Assembly: GCA_963822615.1 (NCBI GenBank)
Contig: CAWGIM010000010.1
Coordinates: 248,001-312,000 of the forward strand
Direction: 5' to 3'
Source: Trebonia sp963822615
Lineage (GTDB): Bacteria; Actinomycetota; Actinomycetes; Streptosporangiales; Streptosporangiaceae
Length of the DNA: 64,000 bases
Shown: piece after piece, positions 17,262 to 25,884 of the stretch
Layout: each line of letters begins with the position of its first letter
How positions within the stretch are numbered: position 1 is the stretch's first letter
Position numbers and translations under genes: made by a program
The notes under the pieces: generated by a model
What the model saw: the letters and a program-made list of their open reading frames with translations, nothing else
Database searches by the model: none
What the model was told of the DNA's origin: nothing

Positions 17262-17510
17262 GTCTGGCAGCCCGTGTTCGAGTACCTGTGCGCCTGTCGC
17301 CTGCCAGTGCCTCGGATCTAGGTCAGGAGGCAGTGCGCCAGCTCCGAACGTCGCTGACCTTCATCACGCAAGCCGTTGACATCGGAATTCCTAGCACGCG
17401 GTGCTGGCGGTGCGGCAGGGCCGCTGTCGGACGGGAAGGGGTCCAGCTCTAGGCCTCGGCTTCGCTACTGATCTCGGAGATCACCGCACTAGCTATGCTT
17501 TTTCAAGTGG

Positions 17511-17581
17511 AGCGGATGACGGGAATCGAACCCGCACTGTCAGCTTGGGAAGCTGATGTTCTGCCATTGAACTACATCCGC
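17511..17581 (-). tRNA. tRNA-Gly (anticodon CCC)
   Basis: Minus-strand cloverleaf with acceptor GCGGATG paired to CATCCGC, anticodon loop TTCCCAA within stem TCAGC/GCTGA, and the T-loop GGTTCGAATCC. Discriminator T is followed by an encoded CCA (17508-17510), unlike the three serine tRNAs in this window. Confidence 0.95.
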
Positions 17582-17696
17582 AAGTCACGCCAATGACCCG
17601 CGTGGGGCGGGCGTGGCGCTGCCTTCGTCGCAACATAGTACAGGACAGGCGACCCGGCCGGGGCCGCCCACATGAACTCCAGGCCCCAGCCAGGGG

Positions 17697-17873
17697 TCAC
17701 GCCCCCTTGACCTGCGCAACGAACTCCCGCCAGGCACCGGCGGAGATCCGAAGCCGATCGCCCGCCGGGCGAGCCGTATCCCTGATCTGCACCGCGCCGG
17801 GGACTGCCGCCACCGCTACGCACTGCCCATTAGCAATGCTATAGCTGGACTTCCGCCAAGACAGGCCCCGCAC
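17697..17873 (-). CDS. DUF397 small protein (orphan copy)
   Basis: A 58-residue gene read on the minus strand, starting VRGLSWRKSSYSIANGQCVA and ending GAWREFVAQVKGA before a TGA. The W-RKSSYS...-G-CV core, the VRD/IRDT centre and the terminal W-x-F-x3-K are the signature of DUF397, the small partner of Scr1-type HTH regulators in actinomycetes. The start is GTG with an AGGG 4-7 nt upstream. No HTH partner is immediately upstream, and 228 bp separates it from the next DUF397 gene. Likely role is toxin-like or signalling partner, by family analogy. Confidence 0.8.
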   Translation of the reverse strand: MRGLSWRKSSYSIANGQCVAVAAVPGAVQIRDTARPAGDRLRISAGAWREFVAQVKGA

Positions 17874-18100
17874 TTACCCTGTTCCGTCTCCGACATTCGC
17901 GCCACTCCGCATCGAAGATGATCGAAAAGTCAGCATATCACCCGTAAAACGAAGTTTCCGTGCACGAAACGCGTCGCAGACAGGCGAAGAAAATGATCAT
18001 TCGCTGGCCGAGCCAATGGTACCTCAGGGACATCAATAGCAGTCCGAGTCTGACTTTGCGATGGGACAAGAGCGCAATCGTCCAACCCGGACCACGACGG

Positions 18101-18322
18101 CTACGACTGGCGCGCGACCACGTTGAGGGCACCCGTGCGGGTGGCACGGAGGAAGGACTTCCACGAACTCGCAGGGTAACGGATAACAAGCGTCTCGGGG
18201 TCCATCGAGTCCCTGACCATGACAAATCCGGTACTGGAGGCGACTTCAGTGCAGTTTCCACCATTTACACTGTGGGCCGACTTTCGCCAGTTACAGCTGC
18301 CTTCCGATACTATAAGTTCCAT
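18101..18322 (-). CDS. DUF397 small protein paired with Scr1-type regulator
   Basis: A 73-residue protein with NWRKSAHSVNGGNCTEVA, MVRDSMDPETLVIRYPASSWKSFLRATR, the full DUF397 pattern. It lies 59 bp downstream of the Scr1/DUF5753 regulator on the same strand, the standard gene order for this pair, which is described as a toxin-antitoxin-like system in Streptomyces. GC content here is clearly lower than in flanking core genes, which fits horizontal acquisition. Its partner is frameshifted as read, so it may be uncontrolled or both may be decaying. Confidence 0.85.
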   Translation of the reverse strand: MELIVSEGSCNWRKSAHSVNGGNCTEVASSTGFVMVRDSMDPETLVIRYPASSWKSFLRATRTGALNVVARQS

Positions 18323-18381
18323 ATACTGGTCACTCCAGATTAACTATGCTTAATAATTCTTGACTGCATTTCTGTTTCGGG

Positions 18382-19242
18382 CTACTTACCAGAAGTGGCG
18401 GCACGATCGTATCGTGCCGCCATCTCAGCAATCAGTTCGATTGAATCTTGTGGACTCAAGGCAATTCCTCGCAAGCGCTCGAAAGATTTTTCATACCTGT
18501 CGATGTCTTGCGGCCGCTCAAGGTACATGTTACCAACCAGGCCCTCGACGTACACCACGGTCGGTGCCACCGAGCCAAATTCGATGATGTCGAAAGAACT
18601 TTCTACTGCGGGGTGGGCGCCGGCCGTGAAGGGCATTATTTGAATTGTGATATTTGAGCGCCGCGAGTCGTCGTAAATCCGCTGCAGTTGGTCACTCATA
18701 GCGCGATTCCCGCCCACCACGCGGCGTAGCACAGACTCGTCAAGCACCACCTCGAACTGCAGAGGTGACTCTTTTGTGAGCGCACGCTGGCGCGTGAGCC
18801 GCACCTGGATGAGCTGGTCGATCTTATCCGGGGGATATTTTGGCTCGCCCGAATCGTGGATTGACCGCGCATATTCCGCCGTCTGCAGCAGGCCGGGCAC
18901 GATGGAAGACTTGAAGCTCCTGATCGCCATCGCATCTTCTTCGAGCCCCACGTACATCGCGAAGTAGTCAAGCTCGTACGACTGCCACCAGCCCTGCTGC
19001 TTGCCCTCCCGTGCCAGCTGCATCATGCGAGCGACCTGCGCCTCGTCGGTGACCCCGTAGATGCGGCTCAGGTCACGGACGTCCCGTTGCGGTAGCCCCC
19101 CGCTGCCCAGTTTCCATCCGGCTCACTTTGGACGGCGAGCAGAGCAGCGCTCGGCGACCTGCTCAACCGTCAGGCCGCGTTCGAGGCGGAGTGCCCGCAG
19201 GAGGCTGCCCAGCTCGCGGCGGCGGAGCGTGGGGCTGCGCAT
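18382..19242 (-). pseudogene. Scr1-family HTH regulator (HTH plus DUF5753), interrupted by two indels
   Basis: The C-terminal 214 residues (from 19026) are a DUF5753 domain: KSSIVPGLLQTAEYARS and FTAGAHPAVESSFDIIEF. The N-terminal HTH starts at ATG 19242 (MRSPTLRRRELGSLLRALRL) in the same frame. Between them, one base is missing near 19140 (CGCTGCTC where CGCCTGCTC would fit) and one base is extra near 19086 (GCAACGGG where GCACGGG would fit). The intervening 55 nt must be read in another frame to give LLCSPSKVSRMETGQRGAT, the HTH recognition helix; in the outer frame it contains a TGA. So two compensating indels break the DNA-binding domain, either by decay or by sequence error. Confidence 0.75.
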
Positions 19243-19727
19243 TTCCGGCACTGGAGAGTCGCTTCCTTCCGCATCACGTAGCAACGGCAGTTACTTCGAC
19301 AACAGCGGCTCCCGATTGTCGGAACCATAGCCACTGTTACATGTCATTGGAACATGAGTATGTCACTTGATTTTGGCACTTGCCAATCGCACATGCTCGA
19401 TGCACCATGAAATCAGACAGGGGCAGGCATCCTCAAGCGACCCGCCGACAAAGGGGTCGAGCGGTGACCCAACGGTTACCGATCTTAGATCGTTAGCCTC
19501 GGGCGTCGTGCGAGCCGGAGGTGAAAAGGGGGAAATGCCAACGCTGCCGACAGTTCCTTGCCCGCTGGCAAGACGAACCCGCACGCTCCAGGACGGCGGC
19601 CAGTCAGCCGTCGCGCCTTCGGCCGGAGAACCGGGCCGAACCCTGAACATACGGCTGGGCCGGTGCTGCCACACCGACCCAGCCAAGCACCAGCCGTCCC
19701 CGGGAACCACCGAGAAAGGTCAGTGAC
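19243..19727. other. Intergenic region with palindromes, no convincing gene
   Basis: This 485-bp stretch separates the leftward regulator from the rightward remnant genes. Open frames exist on both strands but have no ribosome binding sites or recognisable content. It contains a perfect palindrome TTGGCACTTGCCAA (19373-19386) in an AT-richer part, and CGATCTTAGATCG (19480-19492). Both are operator-like and may bind the HTH regulator or an element repressor, but that is inference. Confidence 0.4.
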
Positions 19728-20099
19728 GTGTTCCACGGTAGCAACCTGTACAGAAAAGACAACCCCCGTTGGCTAATCGGTAACTCAGCGGAAACACCCA
19801 AGGTCCCTAGGGTCACCTTCGAGCTCGAGCTGCCACTCGGCGATCCCCGCGAGTACTCACCCGTCGCCCGGGCCCGGAACACCTGGGGCCGGTGCCTCGC
19901 CTGGGCCTTTGGCCTGCCCCGGCGGGCGGGGGCGCGGCTGCACGCGACCACCGACGCCGAAGCCCGCTGGTGGCACTGGCAGGTGACCGAGTGCGCGGGT
20001 GGCCTCGGCCGCCGGTACCGCGACCCGCGGTTCGACGCCGCGGGGGGCAGCCCCGCTATCCCGGTGCCCGGGCCTGCCCTCAACCTGGGAGGCCGCTGA
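19728..20099 (+). CDS. Hypothetical protein, possible conjugative-element remnant
   Basis: A 123-residue protein starting at GTG 19728 with AAAGG 9 nt upstream. The sequence is mixed hydrophilic with FELELPLGDPREYSPVARARNTWGR and several Trp; no domain is recognised. Its TGA overlaps the next ATG (TGATG), so the two genes are translationally coupled. Function is inferred only from the neighbour, which resembles a transfer-protein N-terminus. Confidence 0.55.
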   Translation: MFHGSNLYRKDNPRWLIGNSAETPKVPRVTFELELPLGDPREYSPVARARNTWGRCLAWAFGLPRRAGARLHATTDAEARWWHWQVTECAGGLGRRYRDPRFDAAGGSPAIPVPGPALNLGGR

Positions 20100-20842
20100 T
20101 GCCGGCCGGGCGCCCGCACGGGCCCAACGACCCCAGCCTGATGTCCAGCCTGGAAGCGGCGCTGCGCCCGGTGCGCCGCCCCGGCCCGCTCGAGCTGGCC
20201 TGGAACTGGCGCACCGAGCTGGGCATTCTCGGCCTCCTGGCCGCGGCGGCCGGGTTCATCGTCAGCGCGGCCGGGCCGCTCGGACTGGCGGCCACCGCGG
20301 GGGCCGGGCTGGTGGCCGGCGGGGCGGCACTGCTGTGCTGGCCGTCGGCTCGCCGCCGGCTGACCGCCCGGGCGTGGTGCCTCGTCACCCCGCACCGGAT
20401 CAGGGCAGGCTGCGCCAGCGCCTGGGTGCAGAACCGGGACGGCAGGCTGCCGTTCATCCTCTCGGCAACTCCCGCCGTCTACGGTGAGCGGGTCAGGATC
20501 TGGCTGCTGACCGGGCTCACCGCGGCCGACCTGGACGCCGCCCGGGGCGTGCTGGCGGCCGCCTGCTGGGCGACCGAGGTGCGAGTGGTGCCAAGTCCCC
20601 GGCATGCGCACCTGGTCACGCTGGAGGTAATAAGAAGGGCCTATCCCGAACGGGTGCGGCTGGCTCCCGGCAGCACGCCGTCTCCCCGGCGGCTGCCGGG
20701 CGACGGGCTGGACGGGGTCGAGGACCGGGATACCTGGCGGTGGCCTGGGAAGACGGTGCCGCCGCCCAGGCTCAGCCCGGAAGAGGGCTGGCCCGAGCGT
20801 GACGGGAGCCGCCTGGCACCCGTTCCTTATGAATGGCGGTGA
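20099..20842 (+). CDS. Membrane protein resembling the N-terminus of an FtsK/TraB-type transfer protein
   Basis: A 247-residue protein. Two hydrophobic helices lie near residues 40-80 (ILGLLAAAAGFIVSAAG and GLAATAGAGLVAGGAALL). After these comes VRIWLLTGLTAADLDAARGV, LAAACWATEVRVVPSPRHAH and LVTLEVIRR, a pattern I associate with the region before the FtsK/SpoIIIE ATPase domain in transfer proteins of actinomycete integrative elements. The ATPase itself is absent: the frame ends after a Pro-rich tail. A 21-nt copy of the terminator motif seen at 10434 lies inside this gene at 20646, just where similarity to the transfer-protein pattern stops. Truncated remnant is the likely reading. Confidence 0.55.
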   Translation: MPAGRPHGPNDPSLMSSLEAALRPVRRPGPLELAWNWRTELGILGLLAAAAGFIVSAAGPLGLAATAGAGLVAGGAALLCWPSARRRLTARAWCLVTPHRIRAGCASAWVQNRDGRLPFILSATPAVYGERVRIWLLTGLTAADLDAARGVLAAACWATEVRVVPSPRHAHLVTLEVIRRAYPERVRLAPGSTPSPRRLPGDGLDGVEDRDTWRWPGKTVPPPRLSPEEGWPERDGSRLAPVPYEWR

Positions 20843-20848
20843 CCGTGG

Positions 20849-23032
20849 TTACGGGGTGTCCGGCCCCTCGGCCGTTCCGTCGGCCGGGGCGGCCGCGCCC
20901 TCGCGGAGCTTGATCGAGCGGACCAGGAGCTGGGCGACGTCGATGACCTCGAGGCTTTCCTTGGCCTGGCCGGCCGCCTTCTTGGCGTTGACCGCGTCGC
21001 CCAGCATGACCATGCAGTAGGGGCAGGCGGTGGACACGGTGTCCGGGTCCAGGGCGAGGGCCTCTTCGATGCGCTCCTCGTTGATCCGCTTGCCGGTGCG
21101 CTCCTCCAGCCACATGCGGGCGCCGCCGGCGCCGCAGCAGAAGCCCTTGCCCTTGCACCGGTGCATTTCCTCGGCCTGGGTGCCGGGGACGGCGTCGATG
21201 ATCGAGCGGGGCGGGGTGTAGATCTTGTTGTGCCGGCCGAGGAAGCAGGGGTCGTGGTAGGTGATCTTCTCCTCGATCGGGTTGACCGGGGTGAGCTTGC
21301 CCTCTTCGACCAGGTGGGCCAGCAGCTGGGTGTGGTGGATGACCTCGTAGTTCCCGCCCAGCTGCGGGTACTCGCGGCTGATGGTGTTGAAGCAGTGCGG
21401 GCAGGAGGCGATGACCTTCTTGCCCGTCTCCTTCGCCACCCCGGCCTCGTTCAGGGTCTCGATGTTCTGCTGGGCCAGCATGCTGAACACGAACTCGTTG
21501 CCCAGGCGGCGGGCCGGGTCGCCGGTGCAGGCCTCCTGCGGGCCGAGCACCGCGAACTTCACCCCGGCCGCGTTCAGCAGCTCGGCGATCGCCTTGGTGG
21601 CCTTCTTCGCCCGGTCCTCGAGCGCGCCCGCGCAGCCGACCCAGTACAGGTACTCGGTGTCTTCGGGGATCACCCCGTCGACGATCTGGACCTCGAAGTC
21701 CAGCTCGGTGATCCAGTCGGCCCGGCGGTCCTCGGCCATGCCCCACGGGTTGCCGCGGCGCTCCAGGTTGTTCAGCATCGTGGTCGCCTCCTGGGGGAAG
21801 GCGGACTCGACCAGCACCTGGTGGCGGCGCATGCCGTTGATGTGGTCGATGTGCTCGATGTCGACCGGGCACTCGTTGACGCAGGCGCCGCAGTTGGTGC
21901 AGGCCCAGATCACCTCGGGGTCGATCACGCCCATCTCGGCGACCCCGCCGACCAGCGGCCGGTTCGCCTCGGCGAGCACGGCCTCGGACAGCCCGACCCG
22001 GCCTTCTTCGTCGGCCAGCAGGTACGGGGCCTTGGCGAACGCGTGGTCGCGCAGGTCGAGGATGAGCTGCTTGGGGCTCAGCGGCTTGCCGGTGGTCCAG
22101 GCCGGGCACTGCGACTGGCAGCGGCCGCACTCGGTGCAGGTCTCCAGGTCGAGGAAGCCCTTCCAGGTCAGGTCCTCGATCTTGCCGATGCCGAAGGTGT
22201 CGGTGTCCGGGTCGGCCTCCTCGAAGTCGAGCACCTTGCCGTTGGACCGCATCGGCTCGAGCGGCCCCAGCGCGTCGGGGCGGCGCGAGAACAGCACGTT
22301 GAACCCGGCCAGGCCGATGTGCAGGTGCTTGGAGTAGACCACGATGACCGAGAAGGCCATGATCACCCCGAGGTTGGCCAGGATGAACACGGCCTCCAGG
22401 ACGCTGTTCACCCCGTAGCCGAGCGGGTGCAGCCACTTGCCGACCACCCAGGACGCGAACGGCCAGGCCCCGTCGTGCTCGTACGGGAACGTGCCGGTGT
22501 TCTCCTGTGCTCCCCGGTAGACGAGCAGGGTGATGATGACCGCGCTGATCATGGCCAGGACGACCCAGGCGGCGCGGGTGTGCGAGCCGAAGAACCGCGA
22601 CCGGCGGCCTTCCTTATGCGGGTTGTTCCTGATCCGGATGATCGTGAAGGTGGCGATGCCGCACAGCACGCCGACCGCGAACAGGTCCTCGATGAACCCG
22701 ATCGCCGCCCAGGTACCGATCCCCGGGATGGCGAAGGTCCGCTGGAACAGCGACCCGTAGACCTCGATGATCGTCAGGATCAGCACGATGAAGCCCCAGA
22801 AGGTGGCCGCGTGGGCCATCCCCGGCACCGTCCACTTCAGCAGCTTGCGCTGCCCGATCACCTCGGTCAGCTGCGCCTCGACGTCGGTGGTGGGGTGCGC
22901 CCGGGCGAATTGCAGCCGTTCCGGCGCCGGCTGCCCGGAGAACGTCAGCCGCTTCAGCCACCACACCCGCCGGCCTGCTATCGCGAGCGCGATCACAGTC
23001 AGCCCCAGGCCGACCACCATCCGCAAGATCAC
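20849..23032 (-). CDS. Membrane-bound (Fe-S) oxidoreductase, heterodisulfide-reductase-like
   Basis: A 727-residue protein. Residues 1-270 contain about six membrane helices of a NarI/DHHC-like cytochrome b fold. Next come two 4Fe-4S motifs (CTECGRCQSQCP and CTNCGACVNECP), then two CCG domains with CPHCFN and CCGAGGARMW. This layout is common in actinobacteria as a quinone-linked electron-transfer protein of unknown substrate, often sited near fatty-acid oxidation genes. GTG 23032 is chosen because AAGGAGG lies 6 nt upstream; reading further upstream adds 28 residues without support. It diverges from dnaK across about 240 bp that hold the HAIR operators. Confidence 0.88.
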   Translation of the reverse strand: MILRMVVGLGLTVIALAIAGRRVWWLKRLTFSGQPAPERLQFARAHPTTDVEAQLTEVIGQRKLLKWTVPGMAHAATFWGFIVLILTIIEVYGSLFQRTFAIPGIGTWAAIGFIEDLFAVGVLCGIATFTIIRIRNNPHKEGRRSRFFGSHTRAAWVVLAMISAVIITLLVYRGAQENTGTFPYEHDGAWPFASWVVGKWLHPLGYGVNSVLEAVFILANLGVIMAFSVIVVYSKHLHIGLAGFNVLFSRRPDALGPLEPMRSNGKVLDFEEADPDTDTFGIGKIEDLTWKGFLDLETCTECGRCQSQCPAWTTGKPLSPKQLILDLRDHAFAKAPYLLADEEGRVGLSEAVLAEANRPLVGGVAEMGVIDPEVIWACTNCGACVNECPVDIEHIDHINGMRRHQVLVESAFPQEATTMLNNLERRGNPWGMAEDRRADWITELDFEVQIVDGVIPEDTEYLYWVGCAGALEDRAKKATKAIAELLNAAGVKFAVLGPQEACTGDPARRLGNEFVFSMLAQQNIETLNEAGVAKETGKKVIASCPHCFNTISREYPQLGGNYEVIHHTQLLAHLVEEGKLTPVNPIEEKITYHDPCFLGRHNKIYTPPRSIIDAVPGTQAEEMHRCKGKGFCCGAGGARMWLEERTGKRINEERIEEALALDPDTVSTACPYCMVMLGDAVNAKKAAGQAKESLEVIDVAQLLVRSIKLREGAAAPADGTAEGPDTP

Positions 23033-23173
23033 GCGCAACCTCCTTGTATGCCCTGGGCACCACCATAACGGGGTGGCAGGTGATGCCCAAGATCTCCCGT
23101 TGGTGGTACGCGACACGTCAGCGGCCCGGCCAAGTTCAGCCGCCGCGGCGGGAATGATCCCGGGATCAGAAAA

Positions 23174-23194
23174 GTTGAGCCTAAGTGACTCAAG
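23174..23194. promoter_or_regulatory. HAIR operator 1 (HspR site) upstream of dnaK
   Basis: GTTGAGC-N7-ACTCAAG matches the HspR inverted repeat CTTGAGT-N7-ACTCAAG at 12 of 14 positions. It lies just upstream of the -35 box. Confidence 0.85.
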
Positions 23195-23198
23195 CTAT

Positions 23199-23227
23199 TT
23201 GACAGCGGGGCTCGCCTCGGGCAGGCT
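23199..23227 (+). promoter_or_regulatory. dnaK operon promoter
   Basis: TTGACA at 23199-23204, a 17-bp spacer and CAGGCT at 23222-23227 form a housekeeping-type promoter. It sits between the two HAIR operators, the second of which overlaps the -10 box. Confidence 0.7.
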
Positions 23228-23246
23228 TGAGCCCAGAAGACTCAAC
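23226..23246. promoter_or_regulatory. HAIR operator 2 (HspR site) overlapping the dnaK -10 region
   Basis: CTTGAGC-N7-ACTCAAC matches the HAIR consensus at 12 of 14 positions. Its position over the -10 box and likely start site fits repression by HspR, encoded in the same operon. Confidence 0.85.
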
Positions 23247-23269
23247 TCCACACACTACAAGGACTGCTC

Positions 23270-25126
23270 ATGGCACGTGCGGTAGGTATTGACCTGGGGA
23301 CGACCAACTCTGTTGTCGCCGTCCTCGAAGGCGGGGAGCCGACGGTCATCGCGAACGCAGAGGGCGCTCGGACTACCCCGTCCGTCGTCGCGTTCGCGAA
23401 GAACGCCGAGGTACTCGTTGGCGAGGTCGCGAAGCGGCAGGCTGTCACGAACGTCGACCGGACGATCCGTTCGGTCAAGCGGCACATGGGGACCGACTGG
23501 ACCGTCACCATCGACGGCAAGAAGTTCAACCCGCAGCAGATCAGCGCGTTCATCCTGCAGAAGCTCAAGCGGGACGCCGAGGCCTACCTGGGCGAGAAGA
23601 TCACCGACGCGGTGATCACCGTCCCGGCTTACTTCAGCGACGCGCAGCGGCAGGCGACCAAGGAGGCCGGCGCGATCGCGGGCCTCAACGTGCTGCGCAT
23701 CATCAACGAGCCCACCTCGGCGGCGCTCGCGTACCACCTGGAGAAGGACGGCTCGGCCAAGATCCTGGTCTTCGACCTCGGTGGCGGCACCTTCGACGTC
23801 TCGCTGCTCGACGTGGGCGACGGGGTGGTCGAGGTCGAGGCGACCAGCGGCGACAACCACCTCGGTGGCGACGACTGGGACCAGCGGATCGTCGACTGGC
23901 TGGTGCAGGACTTCAAGTCCGGCTACGGGATCGACCTGTCCAAGGACAAGATGGCGCTGCAGCGGCTGCGCGAGGCGGCCGAGAAGGCCAAGATCGAGCT
24001 TTCGCAGTCGATGGAGTCGCAGATCAACCTGCCCTACATCTCGCACGGCCCGGACGGCCCGCTGCACCTGGACACCCGGCTCACCCGGGCCGAGTTCCAG
24101 CGCATGACCTCCGACCTGATCGACCGCTGCAAGACTCCGTTCCAGTCGGTTATCAGGGACGCCAACGTCAAGGTGGCGGACATTGACCACGTGGTCCTCG
24201 TCGGCGGCTCCACCCGGATGCCCGCGGTCGTCGAGCTGGTCAAGTCGCTGACCAACGGCAAGGAGCCCAACAAGGGCGTCAACCCGGACGAGGTCGTCGC
24301 GGTCGGCGCCTGCCTGCAGGCGGGCGTGCTCAAGGGCGAGGTCAAGGACATCCTGCTGCTCGACGTGACCCCGCTGTCGCTGGGCATCGAGACCAAGGGC
24401 GGGATCTTCACCAAGCTCATCGAGCGCAACACCACGATCCCGACCAAGAAGTCGGAGATCTTCACCACGGCGGACGACAACCAGCCGTCGGTGCAGATCC
24501 AGGTGTACCAGGGCGAGCGCGAGATCGCGGCCTACAACAAGAAGCTGGGCATGTTCGACCTGACCGGCATCGCGCCGGCCCCGCGCGGCATCCCGCAGAT
24601 CGAGGTCGCGTTCGACATCGACGCCAACGGCATCGTGAGCGTGTCCGCCAAGGACCTGGGCACTGGCAAGCAGCAGTCGGTCCAGATCACCGGCGGCTCG
24701 GCGCTGAACAAGGACGACATCGAGAAGATGGTCCGCGACGCCGAGCAGTACGCCGAGGAGGACCGCAGGCGGCGCGAGGAGGCCGAGGTCCGCAACCAGG
24801 CCGACACCCTCGTCTACTCGACCGAGAAGTTCCTGGCCGAGAACGAGGACAAGGTGCCCGCGGACGTCAAGGCCGAGGTGACTGAGGCCATCGCCGACCT
24901 CAAGAAGGCCATCGAGGGCAACGACCTCGAGACCATCAAGGCGGCCAGCGAGAACGCCGCCACGGTCAGCCAGAAGATGGGCAGCGCGATCTACGCCGCG
25001 GCCCAGGCCGAGCGGCAGGCCTCCGGCGAGGCCGAGGGCGCCAGCTCGGAAGCCCCGCAGGACGACGACGTGGTTGACGCCGAGATCGTCGACGAGGGCG
25101 AGGGCGAATCCGGGGCCGCTCGATGA
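23270..25126 (+). CDS. dnaK: Molecular chaperone DnaK (Hsp70)
   Basis: ATP-dependent chaperone of 618 residues. The N-terminal ATPase starts MARAVGIDLGTTNSVVAV; phosphate loops VFDLGGGTFDVSLL and VVLVGGSTRMPAV follow. The substrate-binding domain begins near residue 365 (LLLDVTPLSLGIETKGG), and the C-terminal tail is acidic with Ala. An AAGGA ribosome binding site precedes the ATG. It is first in dnaK-grpE-dnaJ-hspR-clpB; its stop overlaps the grpE start (ATGA). Transcription is expected to be repressed by HspR through two HAIR sites. Confidence 0.99.
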   Translation: MARAVGIDLGTTNSVVAVLEGGEPTVIANAEGARTTPSVVAFAKNAEVLVGEVAKRQAVTNVDRTIRSVKRHMGTDWTVTIDGKKFNPQQISAFILQKLKRDAEAYLGEKITDAVITVPAYFSDAQRQATKEAGAIAGLNVLRIINEPTSAALAYHLEKDGSAKILVFDLGGGTFDVSLLDVGDGVVEVEATSGDNHLGGDDWDQRIVDWLVQDFKSGYGIDLSKDKMALQRLREAAEKAKIELSQSMESQINLPYISHGPDGPLHLDTRLTRAEFQRMTSDLIDRCKTPFQSVIRDANVKVADIDHVVLVGGSTRMPAVVELVKSLTNGKEPNKGVNPDEVVAVGACLQAGVLKGEVKDILLLDVTPLSLGIETKGGIFTKLIERNTTIPTKKSEIFTTADDNQPSVQIQVYQGEREIAAYNKKLGMFDLTGIAPAPRGIPQIEVAFDIDANGIVSVSAKDLGTGKQQSVQITGGSALNKDDIEKMVRDAEQYAEEDRRRREEAEVRNQADTLVYSTEKFLAENEDKVPADVKAEVTEAIADLKKAIEGNDLETIKAASENAATVSQKMGSAIYAAAQAERQASGEAEGASSEAPQDDDVVDAEIVDEGEGESGAAR

Positions 25127-25866
25127 CAGCACCTGAGGAACCCGGCACGGGGCCGGTCATCCGCGATAACCGGCGGATCGACCCAGTGACCGGGCAGCCA
25201 AGAAGGGGCAAGCACGCGGCTTCCCAGCCGGCCGGCACCGCTGGTGCCGGCCGGCCCGGGGGGCCGGGTACCCGGCACGTCAGGGAGGGGGAAGAGGTGA
25301 CCAGCCAGCCGGACGAGGCTATCCCGTCTGAGAGCGCAGCCGCCACGGCGGCCGCGCCGGCCGCCGCGGCCACCCCGGCCGCGAGCAGCCAGCTGCAGAA
25401 CCAGCTAGCGGAGCGAACGGCCGACCTGCAGCGACTGCAGGCGGAGTACGCCAACTACCGCAAGCGGGTCGACCGGGACCGGGCCACGGTGCGCGAGCAC
25501 TCGGTGGCCGCCGCCCTGTCCGAGCTGCTGCCGGTGCTTGACGCGATCGGCCAGGCCCGTGACCACGGCGAGCTGTCCGGCGGCTTCAAGTCGGTGGCCG
25601 ACTCGCTGCAAGCGGCAGTGGGCAAGCTCGGGCTGGCCAGCTACGGCCAGCGCGGCGACGCCTTCGACCCGAAGATTCACGAGGCGCTGACGCACACCTA
25701 CTCGCCTGACGTAGCGGAAGACACCTGCGTGGAGATCTTCCAGCCGGGCTACAAGGTAGGCGAGCGGATCCTGCGGCCGGCCCGCGTCGCGGTCGCTGCC
25801 CCAGCCACCGGGCCAGACGGAAGCGGCAACGCCGCCGGGTGGCCCACCGGAGAAGAGAACAACTAA
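25123..25866 (+). CDS. grpE: Nucleotide exchange factor GrpE
   Basis: DnaK cofactor of 247 residues. Residues 1-85 are a low-complexity, Pro/Ala-rich extension. The conserved part begins QLQNQLAERTADLQRLQAEYANYRKRVDRD (coiled coil), continues with LLPVLDAIGQARDHGEL and ends with the beta domain GYKVGERILRPARVAVA. An internal start near 25297 (VTSQPDEA, preceded by GGGGGAAGAGG) would give a more usual length and cannot be excluded. Overlaps dnaK by 4 nt. Confidence 0.96.
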   Translation: MTAPEEPGTGPVIRDNRRIDPVTGQPRRGKHAASQPAGTAGAGRPGGPGTRHVREGEEVTSQPDEAIPSESAAATAAAPAAAATPAASSQLQNQLAERTADLQRLQAEYANYRKRVDRDRATVREHSVAAALSELLPVLDAIGQARDHGELSGGFKSVADSLQAAVGKLGLASYGQRGDAFDPKIHEALTHTYSPDVAEDTCVEIFQPGYKVGERILRPARVAVAAPATGPDGSGNAAGWPTGEENN

Positions 25867-25884
25867 GCAGCCCAGCGAGGCCAG

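Noticed and set aside
17508..17581. tRNA-Gly as an integration (att) site for the accessory island
   Set aside because: No second copy of the tRNA 3' end was seen in the window, and most accessory genes lie on the 5' side of the tRNA.
17960..18343. 127-codon plus-strand frame
   Set aside because: It is antisense to the DUF397 gene and has no start signals.
19367..19726. 119-codon plus-strand frame in the gap before the remnant genes
   Set aside because: No ribosome binding site, no recognisable content, and competing frames on both strands.
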